From NCBI GenBank assembly GCA_958296035.1, contig OY282431.1, positions 1,615,001-1,679,000 of the forward strand: a stretch of 64,000 nt of DNA, given 5' to 3'. Shown here piece by piece: positions 8,348-18,142 of the stretch. This stretch comes from Paracoccaceae bacterium (GTDB lineage Bacteria; Pseudomonadota; Alphaproteobacteria; Rhodobacterales; Rhodobacteraceae). The notes under the pieces were generated by a model. The model searched no databases. It was not told the DNA's origin and saw nothing but the letters and a program-made list of their open reading frames with translations. Numbering within the stretch: the first letter of the stretch is position 1; each line of letters opens with the position of its first letter. A program made the translations under genes and the position numbers.

Positions 8348-9468
8348 TGGCGAATTTGGCGCCCTTTCTGAAACTCAGCCCATCGCCTCGAGTCCGAACA
8401 TCTCCGTTTTGGCCGGGAGTCGTGGATGCCGGTGTCGTATCGTGCAGCGTCTACAACCACATGTTGCTGCCGACACAGTACAGATCTCCTGAAGAAGACT
8501 ACAGACATCTGAAAACAAGAGTACAGCTTTGGGATGTTTCCTGCGAACGCCAGGTTGCCGTTTCCGGCCGGGATGCTGCCGACCTCTTGTCGTTGTTTTT
8601 CCCTCGCTCTATTGAGACCATGGTAACAGGGCGCTGTTACTACGTGCCCGCCGTAGACCAGTTTGGAAGGGTCCTCAACGATCCGCTCATACTTAAACTT
8701 GCAAGCGACTCGTACTGGGTGTCGATTGCCGACAGCGATTTGATCCTGTGGATAAAGGGTCTTTCAGCAGGGCTGGGTCTGGACGTTGATATCCACGAAC
8801 CCGATGTTTCGCCCTTGGCTGTGCAGGGTCCATTGTCTGCCAGGCTGATGGAACGGGTGTTCGGGCCAGAGGTTGTCAGACTCAGGTTTTTTGGCTTTGA
8901 TCGCTTTGGCTTTGACCATAGGGACTACCTTGTATCCCGGTCCGGTTACTCGCGACAGGGTGGCTACGAAATCTATGTAGACGGATCGGAAAACGGCATG
9001 ACGTTGTGGCGTGCACTCATGGACGCGGGACATGACCTCGATGTCGGACCGGGGTCTCCGAACTATACAGAACGGGTCGAGGCCGGATTGCTTTCGTTTG
9101 GGGGCGACATATCCAGCAAGAATAATCCCTATGAATGCGGGTTGGGAAAATACCTGGATCTGGAGAATGCGGATCGTTGCCTGGCGCTAGAGCCCCTCAA
9201 GCGCATCCGAGAACAAGGACCGGAACGTATGATACGTTCACTCTCGATCTCCGGTCCGCCGGTTCCCAATTGCCAGGACCCCTGGCGGCTGAGCAAGAAC
9301 GGCGAATTTGCCGGGAAAGTAACCGCCGCGACATGGTCTTGGGACCACAATCAGAATGTAGCGATTGCGATGGTCGAGGCACCCTACTGGGATGCCGAAA
9401 CCTGCCTGGAGGTGGAGCTGCCAGATGCAACCGCAGAGGCGACGGTCCGCTCTGGATTCTTCTCATAA
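8347..9468 (+). CDS. dmdA: DMSP demethylase (DmdA-like)
   Basis: A 373-residue member of the GcvT/aminomethyltransferase fold. DmdA moves a methyl group from dimethylsulfoniopropionate to tetrahydrofolate, giving methylmercaptopropionate. The sequence follows the DmdA pattern as I recall it rather than plain GcvT: the N-terminal YNHMLLP and LWDVSCERQVAVSGRDA segments, CYYVPAVDQFGRVLNDP, ADSDLILW, EPDVSPLAVQGP, RSGYSRQGGYEIYVDGS and NPYECGLGKY, ending with a GcvT C-terminal barrel. The length matches DmdA. The next gene is an AcuI-type acryloyl-CoA reductase, the standard DMSP partner, which strengthens the call. A related folate-dependent demethylase acting on another compound cannot be excluded. 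The ATG at 8347 overlaps the upstream stop. Confidence 0.8.
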   Translation: MANLAPFLKLSPSPRVRTSPFWPGVVDAGVVSCSVYNHMLLPTQYRSPEEDYRHLKTRVQLWDVSCERQVAVSGRDAADLLSLFFPRSIETMVTGRCYYVPAVDQFGRVLNDPLILKLASDSYWVSIADSDLILWIKGLSAGLGLDVDIHEPDVSPLAVQGPLSARLMERVFGPEVVRLRFFGFDRFGFDHRDYLVSRSGYSRQGGYEIYVDGSENGMTLWRALMDAGHDLDVGPGSPNYTERVEAGLLSFGGDISSKNNPYECGLGKYLDLENADRCLALEPLKRIREQGPERMIRSLSISGPPVPNCQDPWRLSKNGEFAGKVTAATWSWDHNQNVAIAMVEAPYWDAETCLEVELPDATAEATVRSGFFS

Positions 9469-9490
9469 ATCAACTTCATTGGAGTACAAG

Positions 9491-10483
9491 ATGGCATTCA
9501 ACGCATTGGTAGTCGACAGGGACGAGAAAGGGCGCAAGTCTGCGTCAGTCCGGCAGGTAACGAGAGATCACCTTCCGGAAGGAAATGTGACTGTCTCGGT
9601 TGCCTACTCGACCCTTAACTATAAGGATGGCCTGTGCATAGGTCCCGGTGGTGGCCTGGTACGAAACTATCCCCATGTTCCGGGAATTGACTTTTCGGGC
9701 ACTGTGGAAGACTCGACCGACAGCCGCTTTTCACCTGGCGACAAGGTAATTCTGACCGGCTGGCGGGTTGGCGAAGCCCGCTGGGGAGGATATGCACAAA
9801 AGGCAAGGGTAGAGGCAGACTGGCTGGTCAGGACTCCCGAGGGTCTGGATGAAAAGGGTGCAATGTCGATCGGAACAGCAGGGCTGACCGCCATGCTTGC
9901 TATTGACGCCCTGGAAGATCACGGCCTGACACCGCAACGGGGACCGGTGCTGGTCACCGGGGCGACTGGCGGGGTTGGTTCGGTAGCAACTTCGCTTCTG
10001 GCTGCTCTTGGCTATAGTGTCAGCGCGGTTACAGGTCGCCTGGAATCATCTGAATATTTGCAGTCTCTTGGCGCAACCTCGATAATTGCACGCAGCGAAA
10101 TTGCAGAGACCACCAAGCGTCCATTGGAAAGAGAAACCTGGGCTGGTTGTGTTGATGCAGTTGGGGGATCAATGCTGGCGCGGGTACTTGGCCAAATGAA
10201 ATATGGCAGTTCGGTTGCTGCAGTCGGGCTTGCAGGGGGAGCAACTCTTCCTGCGACTGTTATTCCGTTTCTGCTGCGGGGCGTAAACTTGCTGGGCATT
10301 GACAGTGTCATGCAGCCAATTGAACGACGTGAACGTGCCTGGAAGCGAATTGCAGGGCTGATGCCGGGGCATAAACTGGAAGAAATCACGACTGTAAAGA
10401 CACTCGCAGACCTTCCAGAGCTTGGTTCCGGTATCCTGAAAGGAAAAGTTCGCGGCCGGGTTGTCATTGATGTCAACGCCTGA
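9491..10483 (+). CDS. acuI: acryloyl-CoA reductase (AcuI/YhdH family)
   Basis: A 330-residue NADPH-dependent medium-chain reductase. AcuI reduces the toxic intermediate acryloyl-CoA to propionyl-CoA in DMSP breakdown. Visible signs are the N-terminal ALVVDRDEKG strand, the STLNYKDGL segment typical of quinone-reductase-like enzymes, the GATGGVGSVA nucleotide-binding loop, and the C-terminal GKVRGRVVID end of the YhdH/AcuI group. No zinc-binding cysteine set is present, as expected for this group. The ATG at 9491 follows a GGAG at 9481. It starts 22 bp after the dmdA-like gene, so the two form an operon, with malate synthase next in line to handle downstream carbon. Confidence 0.9.
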   Translation: MAFNALVVDRDEKGRKSASVRQVTRDHLPEGNVTVSVAYSTLNYKDGLCIGPGGGLVRNYPHVPGIDFSGTVEDSTDSRFSPGDKVILTGWRVGEARWGGYAQKARVEADWLVRTPEGLDEKGAMSIGTAGLTAMLAIDALEDHGLTPQRGPVLVTGATGGVGSVATSLLAALGYSVSAVTGRLESSEYLQSLGATSIIARSEIAETTKRPLERETWAGCVDAVGGSMLARVLGQMKYGSSVAAVGLAGGATLPATVIPFLLRGVNLLGIDSVMQPIERRERAWKRIAGLMPGHKLEEITTVKTLADLPELGSGILKGKVRGRVVIDVNA

Positions 10484-10576
10484 GGAAGCATTTCTTGTCA
10501 TCTGAACATGCAATTCATGTGATGAATTGGAGGCGGTTCGGGTCCACAGTTGTGCAAATTCATACAGGAGGCACCC

Positions 10577-12733
10577 ATGGGATATGTGGAGCGCGGTAGT
10601 CTACGAATTAATGACCGGCTGGCGGAGTTTGTTGAAAACGCGGCATTACCCGGCACGGGTGTCAATCCGACAGACTTCTGGCAGGGTCTTTCCTCCCTGA
10701 TTTCTCGGTTTGAATTACGAAACAGGGATCTCTTGCAGACACGCATAGTGCTGCAAGATCAGATCAGCGCCTGGCATCGCGCCAATCGAAACAGGGATGT
10801 AGGGATCGATCGGTACAAGAACTTTCTTGTCTCGATCGGTTATCTGGTACCCGAAGTTGGTGATTGCCGGATTGATACCAGCCATGTGGACCCGGAAATA
10901 GCCTCCATCCCGGGCCCGCAGTTAGTCGTTCCTGTCACCAACGCAAGATTTGCAATCAATGCCGTCAATGCGCGTTGGAATTCGCTTTATGATGCACTTT
11001 ACGGTTCAGATGTGTTCGGATCACCTATGATCCGTGCGGGTTATGATGCCGGCCACGGCAGCAAGGTTATCGACTGGGTGAAGAGATTTCTGGACGAGGT
11101 TTTTCCGCTCAGGGAAGGCTCGCATTTCGATACCTGCTGTTACCGGATTGCCGACGGGAAACTGATGGTTGAGTGCGATGGCAGGGCCGAAGAGCTCCGG
11201 TCTGGCGATCAATTTGCTGGCTACACTGGTCCGCCGGACACTCCTGACAGCATCATCTTGCGCAAGCATGGTCTTCATCTGGAAATCGTGTTTGACCCTA
11301 CACAGGCTGTTGGTCAGACAGATCTGGCCGGGATATGTGATGTTCAGATTGAGTCGGCCGTAACCACAATAATGGACTGCGAAGATTCTGTAGCCGTTGT
11401 GGATGCTGAAGACAAAGTGCTTGCCTACCACAATTGGTTAGGGGTCATGAAAGGTGATTTGACCGCGCAGGTGGACAAGGCCGGCCGACGTTTTACGCGG
11501 CGGATTCGCGCCGACAAGGAGTTCCTGAAACCTGACGGCAACCCTGGGAAATTAAAGGCTCGGGCTCTGCTACTGGTTCGCAATACTGCAGCTCATGTGC
11601 CCACTGACATGGTCCGGAATGCTGAATTCAGCGAAATCAGCGAGTCTATCCTGGATGCGCTGTGCACCGTCATGATCGCTATGCATGACCTCCGCGGGAC
11701 GCGGCACAACTCGACCCTGGGATCAGTCTATGTGGTCAAGCCCAAAATGCATGGACCTGCCGAAGTCGAACTCTGCGACGAGATTTTCGCGTGTGTGGAA
11801 GATATTCTTGGATTGCCCCGCTATACGGTCAAGATCGGCATAATGGATGAAGAGCGGCGGACAACGGTCAATCTGGCAGGCTGCATAAAGGCAGCCAGGC
11901 ACCGGGTTGCGTTCATCAATACTGGCTTCCTGGACCGGACAGGCGACGAAATTCACACCTCAGGAGAAGCCGGACCCTTTATGCGCAAGGCAGACATCAG
12001 GACTGCCAGCTGGTTGCCGGCCTACGAGGACTGGAACGTCGACACGGGTCTGCGTTGTGGCCTAAGCGGTTCTGCCCAGATCGGTAAGGGCATGTGGGCC
12101 ATGCCCGACCTTATGCGGGACATGCTGGAAACCAAGATCGAACATCCAATGGCCGGCGCAAACACGGCCTGGGTTCCCAGCCCGACTGCGGCTGCCCTGC
12201 ATTCCACCCATTACTTCAGGACCAACGTGATTGATCGCCAGAAAAAATTGGCAAGTGAAGGTCCTCGAGCCGATCTTGACGCAATCCTCAGTATCCCGCT
12301 TGCGGGCGGTAATCTGTGGTCCGAGGACGAAATCCGTCAGGAACTGCGTAACAATCTGCAGGGTATTCTTGGCTATGTTGTGCGTTGGGTTGATCAGGGG
12401 ATTGGCTGCTCGAAGATTCCTGACATCAACAACGTGGGCTTGATGGAAGACCGGGCAACATGCCGTATATCTTCCCAGCACATCGCCAACTGGCTGCGAC
12501 ACGAAATCGTGTCCGCCGATCAGGTTGTTGAACTCATGAAGGAAATGGCAGAAGTCGTCGACCGTCAAAATCAGGATGATCTGGCCTATTCTCCCATGGC
12601 GCCAGGATTTGACGGAGAGGCATTCCGGGCGGCCCGAGACCTTGTATTTACCGGCCTCGAACAGCCCAACGGCTATACAGAGCTGGTCTTGCACCGCTGG
12701 CGAAGGGCTCGAAAGGTTGCGCATGGCAATTGA
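10577..12733 (+). CDS. glcB: malate synthase G
   Basis: Malate synthase condenses glyoxylate with acetyl-CoA to malate. The protein of 718 residues is of the G isoform, recognised by its length and by the segments PTDFWQGLSSLI, MDCEDSVAVVDAEDKV, HDLRGTRHNS, YVVKPKMHGPAEVELC and TGFLDRTGDEIHTS. The ATG at 10577 is chosen because it lies after AGGAGGC with ideal spacing; the frame is open upstream. It acts in the cytoplasm as a monomer. The gene is 93 bp after acuI in the same direction. Isocitrate lyase is not in the window, so the glyoxylate may come from other sources such as glycolate or the C1-linked DMSP route; this is inference. Confidence 0.95.
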   Translation: MGYVERGSLRINDRLAEFVENAALPGTGVNPTDFWQGLSSLISRFELRNRDLLQTRIVLQDQISAWHRANRNRDVGIDRYKNFLVSIGYLVPEVGDCRIDTSHVDPEIASIPGPQLVVPVTNARFAINAVNARWNSLYDALYGSDVFGSPMIRAGYDAGHGSKVIDWVKRFLDEVFPLREGSHFDTCCYRIADGKLMVECDGRAEELRSGDQFAGYTGPPDTPDSIILRKHGLHLEIVFDPTQAVGQTDLAGICDVQIESAVTTIMDCEDSVAVVDAEDKVLAYHNWLGVMKGDLTAQVDKAGRRFTRRIRADKEFLKPDGNPGKLKARALLLVRNTAAHVPTDMVRNAEFSEISESILDALCTVMIAMHDLRGTRHNSTLGSVYVVKPKMHGPAEVELCDEIFACVEDILGLPRYTVKIGIMDEERRTTVNLAGCIKAARHRVAFINTGFLDRTGDEIHTSGEAGPFMRKADIRTASWLPAYEDWNVDTGLRCGLSGSAQIGKGMWAMPDLMRDMLETKIEHPMAGANTAWVPSPTAAALHSTHYFRTNVIDRQKKLASEGPRADLDAILSIPLAGGNLWSEDEIRQELRNNLQGILGYVVRWVDQGIGCSKIPDINNVGLMEDRATCRISSQHIANWLRHEIVSADQVVELMKEMAEVVDRQNQDDLAYSPMAPGFDGEAFRAARDLVFTGLEQPNGYTELVLHRWRRARKVAHGN

Positions 12734-12885
12734 TCGAGCCCGGAGACAGTGGCAACCACGCCAGGACCAGTCATTCTGTTCGGCGTCGACAGGAGGGCGC
12801 GAAATGGTGCTGCCCAACACCGTCCTTGCGATGAGTAACAAGTTGGGTGCCGTGTCGCGAGAAGAACGTGCTACAATAGAAGCCA

Positions 12886-13944
12886 ATGCACAAATGTGAA
12901 AGTCTTGCCGAGGCAATCGGCAATACACCGCTGATCAGGCTTCGATATGCTTCCGAGGCAACAGGCTGCGACATTTATGGCAAGGCCGAGTTCTTGAATC
13001 CTGGCCAGTCAGTCAAGGATCGGGCTGCGCTGGCAATCATCCGCGATGCAGAAGAGAAGGGGCTGCTTGCTCCCGGCGGAACAATCGTCGAGGGCACGGC
13101 TGGCAATACGGGCATTGGCCTTACCCTGGTGGGCGCGTCACTGGGTTATCGCACCGTCATCGTGATTCCCGAAAACCAGAGCCAGGAAAAGAAGAATACA
13201 TTGCGATTACTCGGAGCCAGACTGATTGAGGTTCCGGCTGTTCCGTACCGCAATCCGAATAATTTTGTCAGGTATTCCGACCGTCTTGCTCAGGCTCTGA
13301 TGGCAACAGAACCAGACGGCGTAATTTGGGCAAATCAGTTCGACAACCTGGCGAATCGTCGTGGGCATTTTGATACGACGGCTCAGGAAATCTGGTCGCA
13401 GACCGAAGGCCAGGTCGATGGCTTTGTCTGTGCGGTAGGAACAGGTGGAACACTTGCCGGTGTGGCGTTTGGCTTACGGGAAAAGAGGTCGGATATTGCA
13501 ATTGGGCTCGCCGATCCATTTGGCGCTGCTCTCTACAATTATTATGCGCACGGCGAAATGAAGGCCGAGGGAACTTCGATCACGGAAGGTATAGGACAGG
13601 GGCGTATTACCGGTAATCTAGAGGGCCTGGCTCTCGACTTTCAATACCGAATTTCAGATCGTGAGGCTGTTGAGGTTGTATTTCAGGTATTGCAGCAGGA
13701 AGGTTTGTGCCTGGGGGGCAGTTCGGGCATCAATATTGCAGGTGCCATACGCATGGCACGTGAATTGGGGCCCAACCATACAATCGTGACGGTGCTTTGT
13801 GACTATGGGACGCGCTACCAATCCCGCCTTTTTTCTCCTTCTTTCCTGGCTGAAAGGAACCTTCCTGAACCTTCCTGGCTAATGAAGGAACAGGACTGCA
13901 TTCCCGACGTCACTGTTCAGGACGATGTTTCAGCGTTGCGCTAA
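12886..13944 (+). CDS. cysK: cysteine synthase A type PLP enzyme
   Basis: A 352-residue enzyme of the O-acetylserine sulfhydrylase group, which makes cysteine from O-acetylserine and sulfide using pyridoxal phosphate. It has NPGQSVKDRAA with the PLP-binding Lys, GTAGNTGIGL for the substrate carboxylate, the GTGGTLAG phosphate loop and LGGSSGINIAGA with the C-terminal Ser. It is about 40 residues longer than classic CysK and has the slightly different NPGQ motif seen in a proteobacterial subgroup often annotated as cysteine synthase A. A cystathionine beta-synthase-like activity is less likely. It lies 152 bp downstream of malate synthase. Methanethiol or sulfide from DMSP demethylation could feed it, but that is inference. 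Confidence 0.85.
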   Translation: MHKCESLAEAIGNTPLIRLRYASEATGCDIYGKAEFLNPGQSVKDRAALAIIRDAEEKGLLAPGGTIVEGTAGNTGIGLTLVGASLGYRTVIVIPENQSQEKKNTLRLLGARLIEVPAVPYRNPNNFVRYSDRLAQALMATEPDGVIWANQFDNLANRRGHFDTTAQEIWSQTEGQVDGFVCAVGTGGTLAGVAFGLREKRSDIAIGLADPFGAALYNYYAHGEMKAEGTSITEGIGQGRITGNLEGLALDFQYRISDREAVEVVFQVLQQEGLCLGGSSGINIAGAIRMARELGPNHTIVTVLCDYGTRYQSRLFSPSFLAERNLPEPSWLMKEQDCIPDVTVQDDVSALR

Positions 13945-14491
13945 ACGATGGGATTGATCAACGTGCCCGGTGCCACGTACAGCCCAATCTGCGCGACGAA
14001 GGTAAACCGGGGCTCAAGTCATTCACACAGGCACCCCGACCTGTCGATGTCATGTTCAGGCGCTGCTTCAACGCCACGGGACATGCGGCCTGTCCATTAA
14101 ATGCCAGGTTCACTGGCCTGGTCGCTACGCAGATTGACGTGATACATCGGTGGCAAGGCGAAATCCTAGCCCTGCCTTTGCCGTGTCCGGTTCTGTGAAC
14201 CGGCTGCTGCCAGCACTACAGGATTGCCCGCATTGTAACTTTCTTCCTGCAATTCGAATTAAAGAAATCCTGGCATCTGTGTGGGCAGAACGTGCAGCGA
14301 GACGGAATGTGTTCACGAGGTGCGCTGCAATTGGTGCAACACGGAGACTCTGGTGGCACCGGATGGGTGACCCGTCGGCAGGCTCTTGACAGATGAAGCC
14401 TGGTTCAATTGCGGAAATTGGCCTTGTATTAGTGCGGCAGTCATATGATAGCGTACCATCTCAGCGGATCCGATTACCTTAGTGGTGTCTG
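13945..14491. other. intergenic stretch, no gene seen
   Basis: About 550 bp between the cysteine synthase and the MscS-type channel. Open frames here are short and unlike any family I know. It presumably holds the terminator of the former and the promoter of the latter, but neither is clear. Confidence 0.4.
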
Positions 14492-16933
14492 ATGGACAGT
14501 AGTCGAAGCGCAACAAGAATAAAGTGTACGAGTTTGGAAGATGACAGGGTTCGGTGGGCAAGGCTCTTGAATGCTTCAGCTTCACGATTCTCTGCGTTGA
14601 CTGCGTTCCTTTGCCTATTCATCGGGATGGTGGCTACAGCTGGTGAAAGCCAGACGATCCCGGATGAAAAGCTGGATTTCGAGAACTGGCAGACTTTCCA
14701 TGAACGCGTCGAATTGTTGCTTGGCTCGGGCGCGGCTTCGAGCGATGCATTGAAGATCTTGCGGTCACAGATCGAAGATTCGAGAGCGACGGCAAACGGT
14801 CATCTCCTGCCACTCGAGCAGGAAATTCTGGAAATCAATCAAAGACTGGCAGCGATTGCTGATAGCGAGGCAAAGCTGGGCGCACGGTCAGAGATCTTGG
14901 AGTCACTCCGAGCCAGCCTGCTGGCCAGGCTGGTTACAACATCGGAACAATTCTTCATTGCCGAGGAAATCATCAAGCAATCCAGTAGTGACCTGGAGCG
15001 TATCAGCGAACTCCTTTCTCAGAGAGCAAGCGCATCCATTCGAAGCCGTGTGACGACACCACTTTTACCGGCAAACTGGGCGGATGCAGCCGGGTTTGTT
15101 TCCTCAAGGCTCGCAGGAGCGGTTTTCGAAATCAGCAACTCACTAGAAAGCGCCACGCAGCGCAAGGCAGCCAGAGAAAATCTTCCGGATAGCCTTCTCT
15201 GGTTTGCGCTCGGTGCATTATTGCTCTTTCCGTTGCGGGGAAGGGTGATGAACCTGGTCAGGCGGCTCCCAGGTAAGGTGTTGTCCGTGTCCGATTTTGC
15301 GGTCCAGCAACTGGCTTGCCTAATTGCCAATGTCTTTTGTCCGCTAGGTGCTGTTTATGCCCTGGTCAGGGCTGTTGAATCGACCGATTTGCTGTTTTTC
15401 AATAGTCAGGCATTCTTTGCTGCAATACCCGGAGCAGCTCTTGCGTTCCTGGTTGCAAGCTGGTTGGCCAGGACGCTGGAGCACGATTCTGGCAAGAGCG
15501 TTTTTTCCATCGAATTGGAGGCAGGTCAGGCCCAGGCCCTGAGGTCCAGCGGCGTCGCCCTGGCAGGGCTTCTCGCGCTTTGGGTAATGCTAGCAACGGT
15601 CGCCAGGTCGGGATCAGCGCAAGTCAATGCCACTTTGCAGTTCCCGGTTCTGCTGCTGACCGGATACTGCCTATATCGAATTGGTCAGTTGCTTCTCAAA
15701 TTCGCTGTCATTGCCAATAGGTCGGGCGAAATATCAGTATCACGTTTCCAAATGCAGGCTCTTCTTGCGCGGATTGCCATGATTGTTCCGTTGGTAGCGG
15801 GCGCATTCGCTGTTCTCGGATATTCAACCGGATCATCATACCTCATGTATTCAACCATCAAGTCACTGCTTGCTATCGGCACAACGTTCGTGATGTTCAA
15901 GATACTAATGGGCATCTACGTGATAGCCGCCACACTTCTGAACGATCACTTCTTGATCAGCATCAGGGGGCCGGCATCCCTGGTGATCGGGTTGTTGGTA
16001 TTGATTGGCGGTATGATTGCGGTTGCACTGTCGTGGGGATTGAGCGCTGAAGATCTCCTTCGCTATCTGGCCTGGAGCCAACAGGGAGTCGAAATCGGAG
16101 GCATTTCGATCACCATCGGTTCTGTGGTTACGCTTGTGGTCGTTCTGGTGGTTGGTATTGCTCTGACACGGCTGGCGCAGGTATTGCTGCGCAATTCGGT
16201 GCTTCCCAATACAAACCTCGACAGGGGTGCCCAGACAGCACTGGTTACAACCGGTGGTTATGCCGGCATCGGTTTGTCGATCATAGCGGCCATCGTGCTG
16301 GCTGGATTTGACTTGACCAACCTTGCAATAATCGCGGGGGCCCTATCCGTCGGTATCGGCTTTGGTCTGCAGACAATCGTTTCCAATTTTGTGTCAGGCA
16401 TAATCCTGCTCAGTGAAAGGCCTATCAACGAAGGTGACTGGATCGAATGTGGAAGTGTGGTGGGGACGGTCAGGAAGGTCTCAGTACGGTCCACACACAT
16501 TGAAACCTTTGACAAGGCCACGGTCGTCGTCCCCAATTCGGACCTGCTTTCCAGTCAACTACAGAATTGGACCCTGGGCAATACTCTTGGGCGGGTAACC
16601 CTGCCGGTTGGAGTCGCATACGGGACCGACCCGGAAAGGGTTCAAAGAATTTTGCTCGAAATTGCCGAAGAAGAAGAGCTGGTTGTCGCTGACCCGGAAC
16701 CATTCGTTGTGTTCAAGAGTTTTGGCAGCGACGCGCTTGAATTTCAGCTGCGCGTATACCTGAAGGATATAAGTCACATTCTCGACGTAACCACTTCGGT
16801 CAACCTCGAGATCTGCAAGCGATTTGCCAGGGAAGGCATCGAAATCCCGTTCCCTCAGCGAGATATCTGGCTAAAGAACCCGGAAGCGCTGAATGTTCAA
16901 AACCCTCGGAAATTGTCGGAATTAAGCTCATGA
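14492..16933 (+). CDS. large MscS-family mechanosensitive channel
   Basis: An 813-residue inner-membrane protein. After an N-terminal hydrophobic signal or anchor near residues 33-52 comes a periplasmic helical region of the DUF3772 kind (about residues 65-230), then around ten membrane segments, and a C-terminal MscS module. The pore and beta-domain signature is plain: GIGFGLQTIVSNFVSGI, LLSERPINEGDWIECG and VVVPNSDLLSSQLQNW. Such channels open under membrane tension and release solutes on hypo-osmotic shock. The extra N-terminal part places it with the MscK/DUF3772 subgroup rather than small MscS. Its end overlaps the start of the alaX gene by four bases (ATGA). Confidence 0.93.
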   Translation: MDSSRSATRIKCTSLEDDRVRWARLLNASASRFSALTAFLCLFIGMVATAGESQTIPDEKLDFENWQTFHERVELLLGSGAASSDALKILRSQIEDSRATANGHLLPLEQEILEINQRLAAIADSEAKLGARSEILESLRASLLARLVTTSEQFFIAEEIIKQSSSDLERISELLSQRASASIRSRVTTPLLPANWADAAGFVSSRLAGAVFEISNSLESATQRKAARENLPDSLLWFALGALLLFPLRGRVMNLVRRLPGKVLSVSDFAVQQLACLIANVFCPLGAVYALVRAVESTDLLFFNSQAFFAAIPGAALAFLVASWLARTLEHDSGKSVFSIELEAGQAQALRSSGVALAGLLALWVMLATVARSGSAQVNATLQFPVLLLTGYCLYRIGQLLLKFAVIANRSGEISVSRFQMQALLARIAMIVPLVAGAFAVLGYSTGSSYLMYSTIKSLLAIGTTFVMFKILMGIYVIAATLLNDHFLISIRGPASLVIGLLVLIGGMIAVALSWGLSAEDLLRYLAWSQQGVEIGGISITIGSVVTLVVVLVVGIALTRLAQVLLRNSVLPNTNLDRGAQTALVTTGGYAGIGLSIIAAIVLAGFDLTNLAIIAGALSVGIGFGLQTIVSNFVSGIILLSERPINEGDWIECGSVVGTVRKVSVRSTHIETFDKATVVVPNSDLLSSQLQNWTLGNTLGRVTLPVGVAYGTDPERVQRILLEIAEEEELVVADPEPFVVFKSFGSDALEFQLRVYLKDISHILDVTTSVNLEICKRFAREGIEIPFPQRDIWLKNPEALNVQNPRKLSELSS

Positions 16934-17646
16934 CACGTCATTTATTTCTAGACTCGCCATACATGAAGTCTGCCGAAGGCAGGGTGCTGACGGTATCTTC
17001 TCGTGGGCAGCTAACACTTGACCAAACGTTGTTCTACGCGACCAGCGGAGGCCAGCCTTGTGACCGCGGAGAAATTCATTGGGACGGAGGAACAGGCAGG
17101 GTGCAGGATGTGCGCAAGTCTGCCTCCGGAGAGATTGCAATTTACCTTGGTAGCAGTGATCGCCTGCCGCCGCCTGATACAACCGTGCAACAGGAGCTGG
17201 ATTGGGAACGGCGACATCTGCACATGCGCATCCATACGGCATTGCACCTTCTGTCGGTAGTCATTCCACTTCCAGTAACAGGTGGCGCAATCACAACTGT
17301 CAAAGGAAGGCTTGACTTTGACATGCCGGAAGCACTGACCGACAGGGTTGAAATCGAGCGAAGACTCAACGGTTATATAGAGCAGGATCTTCCGGTTTCG
17401 GCTGAGAAGATTACCGATGAAGAGCTTGCGGCAAACCCCCATCTTGTAAAGACGATGTCGGTCCGACCGCCAACCGGTGCTGGCGAGGTTCGTCTAATCA
17501 GAATTGGTACCGGGGGCGACACTGTCGACCTGCAGCCATGTGGAGGGACACATGTGTCATCTACAGGTGAAATTGGCCGTGTTCGATTCGGAAAGATCGT
17601 CAAGAAAGGACGGCGCAACCGGCGAGTGAATATCCATCTGGTCTGA
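16930..17646 (+). CDS. alaX: alanyl-tRNA editing protein AlaX
   Basis: A 238-residue free-standing homologue of the editing domain of alanyl-tRNA synthetase, which hydrolyses mischarged Ser-tRNA-Ala or Gly-tRNA-Ala. The zinc ligands appear in HTALH near residue 100 and in CGGTH near residue 204; TSGGQP near the N-terminus belongs to the beta-barrel that marks the AlaX-II type. Its ATG overlaps the TGA of the channel gene, so the two are translated from one message, though no functional link is evident. It acts in the cytoplasm. Confidence 0.92.
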   Translation: MTRHLFLDSPYMKSAEGRVLTVSSRGQLTLDQTLFYATSGGQPCDRGEIHWDGGTGRVQDVRKSASGEIAIYLGSSDRLPPPDTTVQQELDWERRHLHMRIHTALHLLSVVIPLPVTGGAITTVKGRLDFDMPEALTDRVEIERRLNGYIEQDLPVSAEKITDEELAANPHLVKTMSVRPPTGAGEVRLIRIGTGGDTVDLQPCGGTHVSSTGEIGRVRFGKIVKKGRRNRRVNIHLV

Positions 17647-18142
17647 CATAGTTGACGTCCTCTCTTTGGCGCCGTGGAATCCCTGTCATCACCTCGAACC
17701 ACGGGTTGTCATGGGCACGAAAACTGGTTCAAGGATTTCGGTCCGGCAGAGTATTCCCCTACCATGAGAGAATACAGGATATACGCCTGACAGCCACTTT
17801 GGCACTGGGGATGGCGGCAAGGCATTACGCCGCAAACGGCGCGGACCGAGGTCGGATTGTCCTGATGTCGTATGTGCAGGCTGTGGTACCGGATCATCTT
17901 TCGAAATTCATTCCATTTGGGTCGCATTCGCTCTCTGCGTCCTATTGCAGGCATTCGGCATCATTTCGCCAATTCGCCCCTCCAGTCTCACTATCATCCA
18001 GAACAGGTGAGATTGCATCGACGGGGCAACTCGTCGCTCGCAAGACAATCCGGCCGAGTTGAATTCGAATATCGATGAGAATGTCCCGTGTGGGGCGACT
18101 TCGCAGTCCAATAGCGGAGGTCTTTGCAGGCACCGTCTCCAA
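17647..18142. other. intergenic stretch, no gene seen
   Basis: About 500 bp at the border between the housekeeping block and the toxin-antitoxin patch. Open frames on both strands show no family resemblance. The adjacent antitoxin gene runs toward it, so it may contain a terminator, but no clear hairpin plus T-run is visible. Confidence 0.35.

Noticed and set aside
12062-12928. A 288-codon frame antisense to malate synthase
   Set aside because: It overlaps an intact, well-recognised enzyme gene along most of its length and has no family resemblance.
17652-18062. A 136-codon + strand frame after alaX
   Set aside because: No family resemblance, no ribosome-binding site at the start and a composition like neighbouring non-coding DNA.
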